A DNA stretch of 64,000 nt from Lineolata rhizophorae. Taxonomy: Eukaryota; Ascomycota; Dothideomycetes; Lineolatales; Lineolataceae. A program made the position numbers and the translations under genes. The stretch is taken from assembly GCA_010093515.1 (NCBI GenBank), contig MU001685.1:351851-415850 (forward strand), written 5' to 3'. The notes under the pieces were generated by a model. That model was not told where the DNA came from and searched no databases. It worked only from the letters and a program-made list of their open reading frames with translations. This document shows, piece by piece, positions 1 through 11,059 of this stretch (positions are counted from its first letter, which is position 1; each line of letters begins with the position of its first letter).

Positions 1-325
<325 letters not shown>

Positions 326-1367
326 GGTGACGGTGTTCTTCAAAGAAAGTGGGCGTGTCTAGACTTGAGGAAGTTTGTGAGGAAGTAATTAGTGCTCTGC
401 GAGAGCTGTTAGCATCGAAAACCGAGGTTGTGCGTTGTGGTTCGGAGTCTCACCAGAGACGACTGCTGATGAATCGTGGTATGAGCGGACGGAGAGAAGA
501 AGGAAGGATGGCAAAGGCGAGGCGGGCAAATTTATTCAGTGCGCGCTTAGCGGGATCTTGGCGTGCCCGCCCAACATTCACCTAGGCCTGGTCCCCCGTC
601 AGCCTTTCCGAGTCATCGAGCCGCCCCGCCAACCACGGGCTGCTGCAGCCTGCAAAGCGGTGGGTCGCTAGGTGGCGTCCGGTGGCGTTGCATGCTACCT
701 ATACCTGCAATCGCTAACTTTTCACGTCCAGGTACACCGTCGTGGGTGGCCATGCATTCGGCTCCACGCAACAGCGCATGCTATCCGCCCGAGGCCTCTG
801 GATAGCTACGTGGCCAAATCTGGAAGGAGCCTTGGATCACTTAGATAAATAGTTTCGGCTGCGAGACTGGTACGTGACTGGTCCGGACTGCGTCCTCTAG
901 TGTTGTTCCGAGGTATCTGTGGCATTGCAGCCCGCTTCCCACATGTACGCGAATACATCATCCCTGGCGGAGTTATCAAATCTTCCCGGTTAACTATTCT
1001 TCCAACCATGAGTCGCAGAAAGACATTCCACGGAAACAAAGTCAAACATCTAGTGTACAAATTGGTCTATTAGTAGCAATTACTGCGGAAGATTCTACAT
1101 AGCAACTATTTTACACCTGTCTATATGCACCCGGCTTTCCTATGCAAAGTGGAGACAAAACATGTTGTGTACGAAATTTTTGTACAAACAAAGAATGGCC
1201 AACGCCACAAGATGAGGACCGTTTGAGGCTGTTCCAACAGCTTCAACGCTTCGCCAAAGTAAAACAAAATCCTTCAAACCAACTCGTCTTACATCTTGAA
1301 AGCAATGACTGGACAAATAGACGGAAGAACAATCACTCTGCCAGGTAAGCTTGATAGCTTGCCATCG
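326..1367. promoter_or_regulatory. tef1 upstream region and 3' flank of the SLS1-like gene
   Basis: About 1 kb without a supportable gene. It must hold the strong constitutive tef1 promoter and 5'UTR (read on the minus strand) and the 3'UTR of the neighbouring minus-strand gene. Short open frames here show no recognisable domain, codon pattern or splice structure. I see no repeat or tRNA. Confidence 0.5.
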
Positions 1368-4300
1368 CTATCTGAATTGTTGCGTCGGTTTTCCCTCGCG
1401 GTGATTCGTTTGATCCTCAGCAACACCCTCTGCCTCCCTTTCATGTGACCCTCCCTCAGCTTCGTCCCTAACTCCGGTTTCCGTTTCTTCATCTGCGATC
1501 TGCTCTGCTGCAAGTTTGACTTGCTCATCTCCATTGGCGGGTAGACCCACATTCTCAAGCCCAGATTGCGCTTCATTCACCAAGTCCGCAGATCCGGTCA
1601 CCGCAGACCACACTTCAGCACATCCAGTCGCCCCCTTTTCTTCTTGCTCTACTTTTCCCTCTGCTTCCTTGACTTGCTTTTCTTCGCCCCACGCCCGCTT
1701 CTTCTCACGTGCTCTGCGTAGCTCCCACGAGTGCTTCACCGTCGCGCCATCAACCCCAGCTGCCACCCCCATCACATCCTCCAACCACTTCCGCGCCTTA
1801 TCCCTTGTCTCCTCCCGTTCGTCCACCGCTTCATCGTTCCTCCTCCGGCCCTCTAGTCTCATCCTTAGCTCCCCCCTTCGGCCCCCCCACTTCCCTCCCT
1901 CAACACTATCGAACCGCAGTTTCCTCCCTTCGAGCTCCAAATCCACCGCCTGGTGCCACTCGACGCCCACCCAGAGATACTGAACCCTGACATCCGGCCC
2001 CTTCCGCCACTCCTCAACCTCGGCCTCCCGCGCAGCGTCGTCCTCCCTCGCGCGTCGCTTCGTCATCTCCAACCCCATGGCCCATCTCGGTACGCTGAGC
2101 TCGACTTCGCTCGGCGCACTCACGCGCCCGTCCCCCTCGACGATTTTTCGCAACTCTTCGACCCACGCGGCGATGCCCCCGGCCGTAGTGTCGTTCTTGA
2201 CTAGAGCGAGCCTGCGTGTAAGGCGGACATCGGCGGCACGGTGTGGGAGAAAGATATCGAGGGCGGAAGAGGAGAGGGTGAGGGAGAGAGATCGGAAGGA
2301 CGAGAAGCGCGTGCGCGGGTGGATGCCTAGGTTTACTTCCGCGGCAGGGTAAAGGAGGAGAGGGGAGACGTCACGGCCAAAGGGATGCTTGGGAGGATGC
2401 TTCGGCCATGGAGAGGGGAGGAGGCGGAAAGTGAGGAAGGATCGGGTGGGATGCGCAGGGTCGCGCACGGATGTGTTGGATAGGAAGTGATGTAGATTTG
2501 GGAAGGCAGGGGAAAATATGGTAGACGCCATAGGTAAGCTGTCTTTAGTTACCAACTTGGCCTCGGCAGGTTCAGTTAGACGTAGCTGCTCCGATGGCGA
2601 ATAATGGAAGAGAGTGTGGCCAATTTGAGCGTCAATCGCCTCACGCATATTTGTAGCTTTCCAGGCACTAGATTCCTCGTCGCCAAACTTGGAAGCGTCT
2701 GGGAAAAGGCTGGACTGGGCAACGAAGTCCATGGCTTCGAACATGCCTTCGGGCCCTAGATCCGGAATGACGGCCACTTCACTGTGGGGCCCCGCCTTCG
2801 AGAACTGCTGCTGTCGAGGCTTTGTTGACGCATCATCAGCCTTGCTGGGATCGGAGTGCTCGATTTCGTTCCCATCAAGCTGCGAATGTGGCTCTTCTTG
2901 CAAGGACGGATTTGCCTCACTCGATACTTCCTCAGCCATTATACTGGGATCCACTGAGCTTTTGTTACCATCTACTGAATCACTTGCAGTCGAAGCCGCG
3001 CTGCTTTCGAGCCTTGCATCTGCTAGTGATTCGTCAAGCTTGGTAACATCGGATTTCTCCTGTGCTTCAGGTTCTAGGTTGGTGCCTTCTTCGACAGCCA
3101 AGTTAGATAGTTCCGAGTCGTCAAGCTTTTGACTGTCATATGAAGAGTCCTGCCTAGGTATAAGCAGCACCCATCGAGCAAGCCCTTGCCTCCTAAATCG
3201 AGCTGGTAGCACACTGTTTGTATCAGTAGGCGCTAACATGCCCGCTGAATCTTGCCCAGGAAGTGCAAGGATGCGTTCGCTGGTGCCCAGGTCAAAAGGA
3301 AGTAGTGCTAGAAGCCCCCGGACTGCGTCGTCTACTTGTGAACAATTTCTACCGACAATGTGAAACTAGATAAAGCAAAAGTCATTAGGATACAATCGCA
3401 AAGCCAAAACTCCGGGAACCAAGGCACGGAACGGTTTAACGCACCTTGTCATCGTCCCTGATGGTAGCGATGGCACATCCACTAATATCCGCGACTAGCT
3501 TAGAATCATCCTCGCCGAAGTATGTCGACCAAGATTTGCCTCTAAGACCCCGACGCCGACCTGGATGGTCTAATAAGTGGGCAAAAGGTCTCATCGGCAA
3601 GTGACGATGCTCTGAATTGTTGAGGAATTTCGTGATATCGTCCGCAGCGTATTGAGCACTTTGCTGGTCTCCAATGACGTAGATAAACGCTTGTATGTAC
3701 GACTTTTCTGTGGGTGTCTTTTCTCTCTTTCGGCGATAATGGTTTCCAACCAGTTTCCACCGAGTTCGGATTTGTACAGGGCGCTGCTTCGAGATTTCGT
3801 TAAGAGCGGATGATTTTGCTATGGAACAAACAAATTAGCAATTCTGTTCGTGAAAGATAACATTCCGTTGAACAGTATAGGAATTTTCTGATTGATCTGA
3901 ATTGAAAACTTACAGCCAGCGACTAGCAATTGGAATTGCCAATCCTTCAGTCTCATTACTATCTCGCCCTTGGCTTCAACATCTTCAATTATCCTAACGT
4001 TCCACCCATCGCGCACAACCTTTCGTGCTAGATCTATCTTGACGGACCTATTCCCTTCTTGTCCGACGTCCTTAGCCTGATTGAAAGGGTGCCATGCTAA
4101 CACATGCATCGGACCCTTTGCATCCAAGCCTGTCGACTCTACTTGCTTCTCTTCTGGTAATGCTCCAGCCTTCTTTGCTTCTCCCTCCTTCCTTTTTGTT
4201 AGAATTTCCAAGTACTTCCTCAAATACAAAGTTGTGTAACCCTCGACTAGTTTCCTGACGCGGTCATTGAAGACGTCCTTGCTCACATATGTCGATTGAT

Positions 4301-4877
4301 CTAGCCCGCTTGCAGCCTCTGGTCGCAATGCATCCATGCTGCGCAGAATCTCGGGAAGTAGCGGTTGTTTACGCGCTGCGAGTTCGTAAACCTCCGCGTC
4401 TCTGTTGGCCCCTGTGGTTTGGTCTATTTGTGCCGAAGCTCCTCCCTCATTTCCGTCTCGAGTTTCTATATCCGCAGTCTTTCGGATTACGGCATTTCGA
4501 GACCCTTCCACAATCTCTGCGTCCTTAAGGATGATCACTTCGGACGGCTTTCCGAGCGAATCCTTGTTCAGTGGTACTGATGCCTCGCGCATCCTCCCCC
4601 CTTCGCGACCGTGTACCCGCCCAAGAGGATAGGAGAACTCGTAGCGGCCATTGCGGCTGGGCCGACCCAATGCCGCAGAAGTGCTATATGTAGTGTCGGA
4701 TTTGGGTAACGCGCGCCCGAGTCTTGGGTGTGGAGCGAAACTTAAGAGCTGGCGGCGTATGCTGGAGAGGTTGCACGGTGGTGCAAAAGGAGTCGATGTG
4801 AAGCGGTGCGAGCGAAGGCGCATGCGTAGTTGGCATCGCAAACAGACTGTTGCGCGCGGCGGCCCGCATGCAGACAT
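1368..4877 (-). CDS. sls1: Mitochondrial inner-membrane-bound regulator, SLS1 family
   Basis: Three exons (4877-3914, 3818-3445, 3365-1368) splice in frame to 1111 residues. The N-terminus is rich in Arg and Ser with no early acid, and carries a CLRCQLRMRLRSHR stretch, as expected of a mitochondrial presequence. Around residues 106-119 lies LGKPSEVIILKD, the hallmark I associate with the fungal SLS1 family. The central exon encodes an Arg/Lys-rich stretch ending in DISGCAIATIRDDDKFHIVG, which resembles a KH-like RNA-binding fold. The C-terminal third has the beta-rich SLS1-type segment followed by charged low-complexity sequence. Yeast SLS1 couples mitochondrial transcription and translation at the inner membrane. 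The family call rests on motif memory; the exon structure is solid. An acidic Ser/Glu-rich linker (about residues 470-570) is probably disordered. Confidence 0.75.
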
Positions 4878-5206
4878 GTGAGACGCGTATAGGGGCGTGA
4901 TTAAAGGCGTTTTGAGGAGAATTAAGGCCGGTGGATCGCGCGTGTCGCGTAGACATGTAACTACGGCAAAGGCTCGGGAATTTTTAGTACTTGTCCAAGA
5001 GCTAAGTAATTATCGCACCGCTTTTCTCACCGCTCTATTCCGCCGGCATTTTTGCTGCTATAGCAAGCCAGGAACCTGCTAACGGACCACACGTTGGAGT
5101 CTAGGTTCTATCTAGAATTTTGACTCTGAAACATTTAGTTCTGCGATGATACATCAGGCTTATCTTTTGTTGTTACTAGCTCGGTGGGAGATTGACGGAG
5201 GGTATG
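4878..5206. other. Intergenic, promoter of the SLS1-like gene
   Basis: 329 bases between the start of the SLS1-like gene and the stop of the NT-C2 gene, both on the minus strand. It should hold the SLS1 promoter and the NT-C2 terminator. No further feature is seen. Confidence 0.4.
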
Positions 5207-6768
5207 TCAATTCCCTGGCAGCCGCCAACACCTAAGATCATCTCTGATCTCGAGCTCATCTACTTCTCTAGTTTGTTTCACTCTTCTTCGGTCTGTGTCT
5301 GCCTCCATAGTTCTTGCCTGTTGCTCTAGACTGCCTCTTCCTTTGACTCCAAGACCACTTACGATACCCCCGTCCGTCCCTCCACCTATCCTCCCGCTCA
5401 TGTCAGATTTTCCATCCATGTCTCTACCCTGACCCATATGACGAATACCTCCGAGTCTCCTCCTCAATCTCCGTCTATGACTAGGATGCCTCTGCATTTC
5501 CGTGGTATCGCTTCCACTTCCACTTCCGCTATCATCAGCGATCCCCGTAGGAGTCACAGTGCCGCTATTACCACTGCCGCTTTTCTGGCCTTCATTGGGA
5601 TATACGGCATTTTTGTCACCCCAACCGTCTCCGCCAGCGAAAATGTCCTCTATGCATTCATCGGCCTTGAGTTCACCTGGCTGGGCTGCCCAGGAAGCTG
5701 TCAAGGTACGCCGATACATGTCTTGCAGCTCGCCGAGCTCGCGGGATTTGTTGCTCAGCGATGGGATGTCTAGAGAAAAGATTGTGGATTAGTTTCTGGG
5801 AAGGATAGTAAGACGGGGTTTGTCTACGACGGAATACATACGGCCTACATCTTCGGTATCCCCTTGCTCGCCTGCCATGATGCCCGCAATACCCCCGAAT
5901 ACTGGAGCGGTTCGGAGTGGCGGTCTGTGCAGACAATCTGGTTAGTATTTCCTTAGATTATTTGAAGGTATATAAAAAGGAAATTAAACAGACGGATATT
6001 TGCAATGAAAAACTTACGTAATGTACTCCCTGTCACCATCCACTTGTCTCATGAAAATGCCCACCTTCAGTGTGCTGTTGATCTTACTATCCTGCATTAG
6101 ATACCTCCGTACTACCCCTTCTGCCTCTTCTCCTTCGTCGTTCGTCCCAGCATTTACCGCACCTCCGACAGCTAGTCCCGATCTGCCTTGCACTTCTAAC
6201 TCGCTAGCTTCGACATACTCAGCCAGGTTCAATTTTACATGTCCTAATGCGATTCGCTCCGGGCCTCGACCACCAGAGCTATACTCCTGAACCACCTCGA
6301 AATGTATAAATTGTTCCAACAAGTTGCGTGTTTTCCCCTCAATCGTCAAGCGTACCGAAAGGGAACGACAGTAGTCGTATACCACTTTGTGGTCTTTGAT
6401 CGGGCGCTTATCTGTGCGACCGCGGTGTTCGGCAGAGGTGCTATGCGGAAGGTGCCATTTTACGAAGGATGTGCCGGAGACGAGGGGGACGTTATTAAGG
6501 TCAATAATCTAGTGTAGAGCAACCATCAGGTGTAAGTATTTTGCTAGTTCGTGGAGGTCGAGGTAACAGATAAACATTGTTTTACCCGAATGATGAGATC
6601 GAACTTGGGCTACATTGTCCGTAAAATGAGGGCGTCAGTCCCTGCACATGTCTATTGGATGGCATGAACGGGAAGGAGGCGATCCGAAAGCAGCCATCTT
6701 ACTCTACGATTCTTTGGGACTGCGAAGTCGGTCAGCGATTGCGCGACTAGCCGCCTGTGGAGTGACAT
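5207..6768 (-). CDS. NT-C2 (EEIG1/EHBP1 N-terminal) domain protein
   Basis: Five exons (6768-6703, 6609-6586, 6508-6018, 5924-5842, 5769-5207) give 408 residues. The second exon is only 24 bases and encodes PKFDLIIR, which joins IIDLNNVPLVSGTSFVKWHL in the classic opening of the NT-C2 domain. This N-terminal C2-type beta sandwich is found in EEIG1, EHBP1 and many fungal proteins, and is thought to bind membrane or act in trafficking. The domain spans roughly residues 20-190 and ends near STLKVGIFMRQVDGDREYIT. The C-terminal half is Ser/Gly-rich and probably disordered. I chose the ATG at 6768 because it is in frame with exon 2. An upstream ATG at 6892 (MSAIQAF) has a donor but is out of phase with this exon, so it may belong to an alternative transcript or be spurious. 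Confidence 0.82.
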
Positions 6769-7294
6769 GGTGGTATAAGTCACTTGATTAGAACGCTATT
6801 GCAGCACAACCATAGCAGTGAAGGGAAGCAAATGTGAGGTTGTTGCCTGGAGAGGATCTGCTTACCGAAAGCCTGTATCGCCGACATCTTGCCCAAGTCT
6901 TTGATAAGACGGTAAGGCGACCAAGCGGCAAGGCCTGGAACGGAAGCTTCTAGCTGCGACGCATACGGGAGATCCGGAGTGCGTCACAAGCAGCACGGCT
7001 AGCTCGTACTTTAGCTTGCGTGTGAAGAAGGCACCCTGTCGGTTTCAAGCAAGTACGTACCATGGAATAGATCCAAAACGTCTGGAATTTGCGGAAGGGA
7101 TTGATGAAACGTCATTCTGCACAGGATTTAGGGCTCAGTTCCAAACAGGAGAAAGCACTGACCACCTTAGATGCCCGCCCGGTGCTAAAGCTAGTTAGTT
7201 TCCAAGTGCCGACCAACCGAAAAGCTACCACCTAACATTGCACCTTATTTCCGCCAAAGCATCAGCAAAATTACTCCGTACTGAGAATATCGAC
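6769..7294. promoter_or_regulatory. Divergent promoter, NT-C2 gene / TAD1
   Basis: 526 bases between two head-to-head start codons; it must drive both genes. An in-frame extension of the TAD1 reading frame reaches back to an ATG at 7238, but family alignment favours the later start. No repeat is seen. Confidence 0.5.
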
Positions 7295-8655
7295 ATGCCA
7301 GTTAATGGCGATAATATCGCAAACTGTGTACTGGCAGCTTTTGATGGGCTACCATCGAAGAGCAAACCACGCCGACGGACTGACGAGAAACGCGAATGGG
7401 TCCCCCTAAGCGGAATCGTGCTTGAGAAAGGTATGCACTCTTCCCTAAACATGCTAGAAGAGAGTAGTAACTCCAAATGGTTGCCTCGAATATAGCTGGA
7501 GGGCCGCTGGAATGTGTGGCTTTGGCGTAATAATGACCCGCCCTTAATTTCTCCAACCACCTATATTGACCGATACTCTGATCGATTAGGACTGGGATGA
7601 AGTGCCTTCCTACCTCCAGACTCCCTCAGGCCTCAGGAAATATTCTACACGACTCGCATGCTGAGATATTGGCAATACGCGCCTTCAATCGGTTTTTGCT
7701 AGACGAATGCGCTGCTCTAAAAGCGGACAGCAATCGGTTCGTTCGCCGTCGTGAATGGATTGAGCTATCTGATGAAGAGCCTCAGCCATTTGCGCTCGTG
7801 CAAGATGTTAAGATACATATGTACTGCTCAGAGGCGCCTTGCGGTGATGCAAGCATGGAATTGACAATGGCAGCTCAGAAGGATGTCACACCATGGGAAG
7901 TCCCACCTGCAGCAGAAGATGGAGCGCAGGAGAAGCTTCGCGGTCGTGGATACTTCTCCGAGCTAGGGATCGTCCGTAGGAAGCCATCCCGCCCCGATGC
8001 CCCTCCTACTCTTAGCAAGTCGTGTAGCGATAAACTTGCCCTTAAACAGTTTACGAGCCTCCTTTCAACACTCGCTTCCTTTATCCTATCTCCTAGGTCC
8101 GCATACCTGTCCACTCTCACGCTACCACGTTCACAATACATTGCCGATGCTATCTCAAGGACATTCAGTCCTATTGGCCGTCTTGCGCCTCTCACCTTAC
8201 ACAGCTCGCCAACTACGTATGCATCTTGGCAGGAAGCTGGCTACTCATTCACGCCATTTGAAACATTGACGACCGAACGAGAATTTGTCTACTCACGAAG
8301 GTCTGTTTCATATGGACTTGAAAAAGAGAGTCAACCGGTTGCGAGCAATATCAGTGCATTATGGACACCGAGAGTGCATGAAACGTTGGTGAACGGTGCG
8401 CGGCAAGGCCGAAAAGCAGGAGATCTACGCGGGGCAAGCGCTGTAAGTAGGCGGAGACTGTGGGAAGCCGTCGTGGCGATCGTCGATGCAGAGGGTAAAC
8501 AGCGATTGAACGTAAGAACTTATAGGGAACTTAAGGAAGTGAATGGCGATATAATGCTAGCAAAGAGACAAGCCGTCAAGAAAGCTTCCAAGAAATTGCT
8601 TTTAGGCTGGAAGCAAAACGTCGGTGATGACTACTGGGAGATGAATGCGGCGTGA
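7295..8655 (+). CDS. tad1: tRNA-specific adenosine deaminase 1 (TAD1/ADAT1)
   Basis: Exons 7295-7430, 7496-7526 and 7590-8655 give 410 residues. The enzyme deaminates A37 next to the anticodon of eukaryotic tRNA-Ala to inosine. The sequence shows the ADAR/Tad1 fold: NIANCVLAAFDGLPSK and EWVPLSGIV at the N-terminus, then ATGMKCLP, then the zinc-site motif HDSHAEILAIRAFNRFL with catalytic His-Ala-Glu. Further on, SEAPCGDASMEL supplies a zinc-binding Cys. The 31-base middle exon encodes AGGPLECVALA and is needed to join the domain. The C-terminal GWKQNVGDDYWE is typical of the family. It is divergently transcribed from the NT-C2 gene and ends close to the 3' end of the DUF7580 gene. An upstream in-frame ATG at 7238 would add 19 residues. 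Confidence 0.93.
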
Positions 8656-8786
8656 CCGAAGCACATTCTTATCTAGGTGAGTTCACGCAAAGAACACTGT
8701 TTGAGAGGTCTAGATGGTACCTACACGCTTAAGATTACGAACTCCGCATGTATGCTTCGCAATGGAAACTGACCTTCAATTCTAAA

Positions 8787-10608
8787 CTAGCTCCAGATCT
8801 GATCAGACCTGATCTTGAATGCACTCCAAAGTTCTCGCTCCAGCGGCACCACAACTTTGTCATACAATGCTTTGCGAAACTCCTCGTCATTCAAACTGGT
8901 TGATTGAGCTTCTTCGGCAAATTCACAAACCAAGCAAGCTCTAATCGCCGCCCTATAGTTGTAGTAGAGGTCGTCGACGCTATCTTCCCACCAACGCAGA
9001 GCAGTAAACAGATCTGTGTTTTCATTTGGCTTTCCGTCTTCGCCATAGTCGTCTTCCTGCCGTTTCGACTCGATCGTTGCCCACTGCTCAATTTCAAGCA
9101 ACAGGATGCCCAGGGCCAACACACTTTGGTTAGGGTGAATCCTGAAGTCAGCTGGGTTTTCCGACGGCCCTGCGTCGCCGAGGTACGCCTCGAGGAAGGG
9201 TCTCTTGAGATCCAAAGCTCCAGTTGCCTCTTGAAAGAACAACAGCTGGTTCTTGTCCCATTCATTTCTGACCCATGGACTCTCGCAGAAGTTCATTATG
9301 TACCGAGCCAAGATCACTGCTAGAATCCTCCGCTGCTTAAGGTTGAGCTTGGGATTATTCTTGAGCACCTGTTCCAACGACACTTTAGCATCTTCGATCC
9401 GGCGTGGCTTTCCACACGGCCGAGCTCTCTGTAAATTGACACCATCATAGTGAATGTGGGTACAACACATCCTCTTGTGCGACTCGCGCATCACAGCGCA
9501 TAATGTCTCAACAATGCTGGACTCCACCAGAGTGCTAGCTTGTGATAGAGGTGCCGGCTCATCATCAACAAACTGGACCCTGCGCTGGGAACGGACGCTC
9601 GAAATAACAGTCCTGAAAAGACGTCAGCTATGAAGCCATCAAGTAATGGGCTCATAAGCAATGTTCAACCTACTTTTCAAGCAACACAGATATTTTACTT
9701 TCTAGCCATTTCCAACTCAGCGGTCCCGGGTTGTCAGGTTCAAACGACATTATCATGTCAAAGTACGCCTCTCCATCTTTGCATTTTCCATCTTCTTCAA
9801 GACTCCTCAGTTGGCACATCAATATCTGATGCGGTGTTCGGCAATTGCATTTCATGCGATTGCGCACTTCAGAGTAAAGAGCGATTATTATCGGTCGAAG
9901 CTCCAAGTAGGCTGGTCCAAGGCATGAAGAGTCGTCATTGTCGCGGCTAAGAGAAGGCTCTCCAGTAGCCTCTTGCACTAGCCTAGAGATGGCTATATTG
10001 CGTCTCGTTATCTTTTTCAGCAGCTTCTTCCTCTTCTCTGCTTTTAGGCCGAACTGAAATCTGCTCCAAAGCTCTCTAAAGTCAGTTCCACTTCGGACGT
10101 TGTCCCTTAGCTCGCATAGCTTTTCCAGCGGTAAGGCTTCAGTTGCCGAATCTCTTCGTGGATTTGAGTCCCTTGAGTCCTCCTGGTGTCCTCTGGGAAA
10201 GGTGTTTCGGCTTGGCCTTTGCGGACTGTCGACAAGCATTGCGAAGTTTTCTGATATTACTTTCAAGGCGTCGACTAGAGTATTCGCTGTCTTTTTCGAG
10301 CCTAGACGGCAGATCAGGGACTCTTTTACATCGGAGTCGTTCCACAGTTCGCCGTCGTCCTCGAGCAAGCGTCGTTTCTGGTCTTCAGTCATTGTCGGAA
10401 GGCTATGGATGAGCTTCTCCAGAGTATATTGAAGCAACACTGCTTCACACTGAAGGTCACTCAAGAATTCTGTGACAATCTCATCCCTTTTCTTTCGGTC
10501 GAAGACCACGGCAACGGGCTCGCACACCGTTCCATAATTTTGGGCAGCAGAGATGACAAGAGGAAGTATGGCAAGTACGAGACCTGCGACCTCAAGTCCG
10601 AAAGCCAT
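8787..10608 (-). CDS. DUF7580-type fungal protein with hydrophobic N-terminal helix
   Basis: Two exons (10608-9674, 9612-8787) splice to 586 residues. The N-terminus MAFGLEVAGLVLAILPLVIS is a hydrophobic helix characteristic of a large fungal family (DUF7580). The middle is alpha-helical and charged. The C-terminal half (about residues 350-586) has the family pattern: LAVILARYIMNFCESPWV, KNQLLFF, RPFLEAYL and HPNQSVLALGILLLEIEQW. That pattern resembles a degenerate kinase C-lobe in layout, but no catalytic kinase motif is visible. Function is unknown. Such proteins are abundant and variable in ascomycetes. The N-terminal helix recalls, but does not prove, membrane-acting cell-death domains of the HeLo type. 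The gene lies head-to-head with the NLR, sharing a 451-base promoter. Confidence 0.75.
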
Positions 10609-11059
10609 GGCGGGCAGCGAAAGGAAACTGGCACAGTCTAGGCGTTGAGGTGGAGAATGCTGGTGTTCCGAGCTAGAGAGGGACAGGCAAAGGGCTAGAC
10701 TGCATTATGTGGGATTGCTATTCAGTCTTGCCTGAACTCAGCCTTGCTGACGACGGGTACCGCCTCGTTTCGCAAAGCAACCCCAAACGTTCACCGGAAG
10801 CAACCCCGCGGCAATCGTTAGCGAGTCAGCCTCACGATATCGTGTTACACGATGCGAGATACCCCACCCCCACGTTGTGTTCAGCCCGTTCTTTTCGTGC
10901 CTTTTGGTGGGTGAGGATGCTAAGATAAGGTTGGCTGGCGAGGCTCAGGTGACCGAGCACTTTTAGGTGCATCACACTACTGCGCCCTGCACATGTTAAC
11001 TACTCGTTGTCCGCCTTCACCGATCCTGTTGCACTCATGGACTCCACACTGATGCAAAT
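10609..11059. promoter_or_regulatory. Shared divergent promoter of the DUF7580 and NLR genes
   Basis: 451 bases separate the two start codons. The arrangement allows co-regulation of the pair. Nothing else is recognisable in it. Confidence 0.55.

Noticed and set aside
1516-2352. Open frames on the plus strand opposite the SLS1-like gene
   Set aside because: They are antisense to a well-supported spliced gene, rich in Ser/Pro/Arg as expected from complementing its codons, and have no domain.
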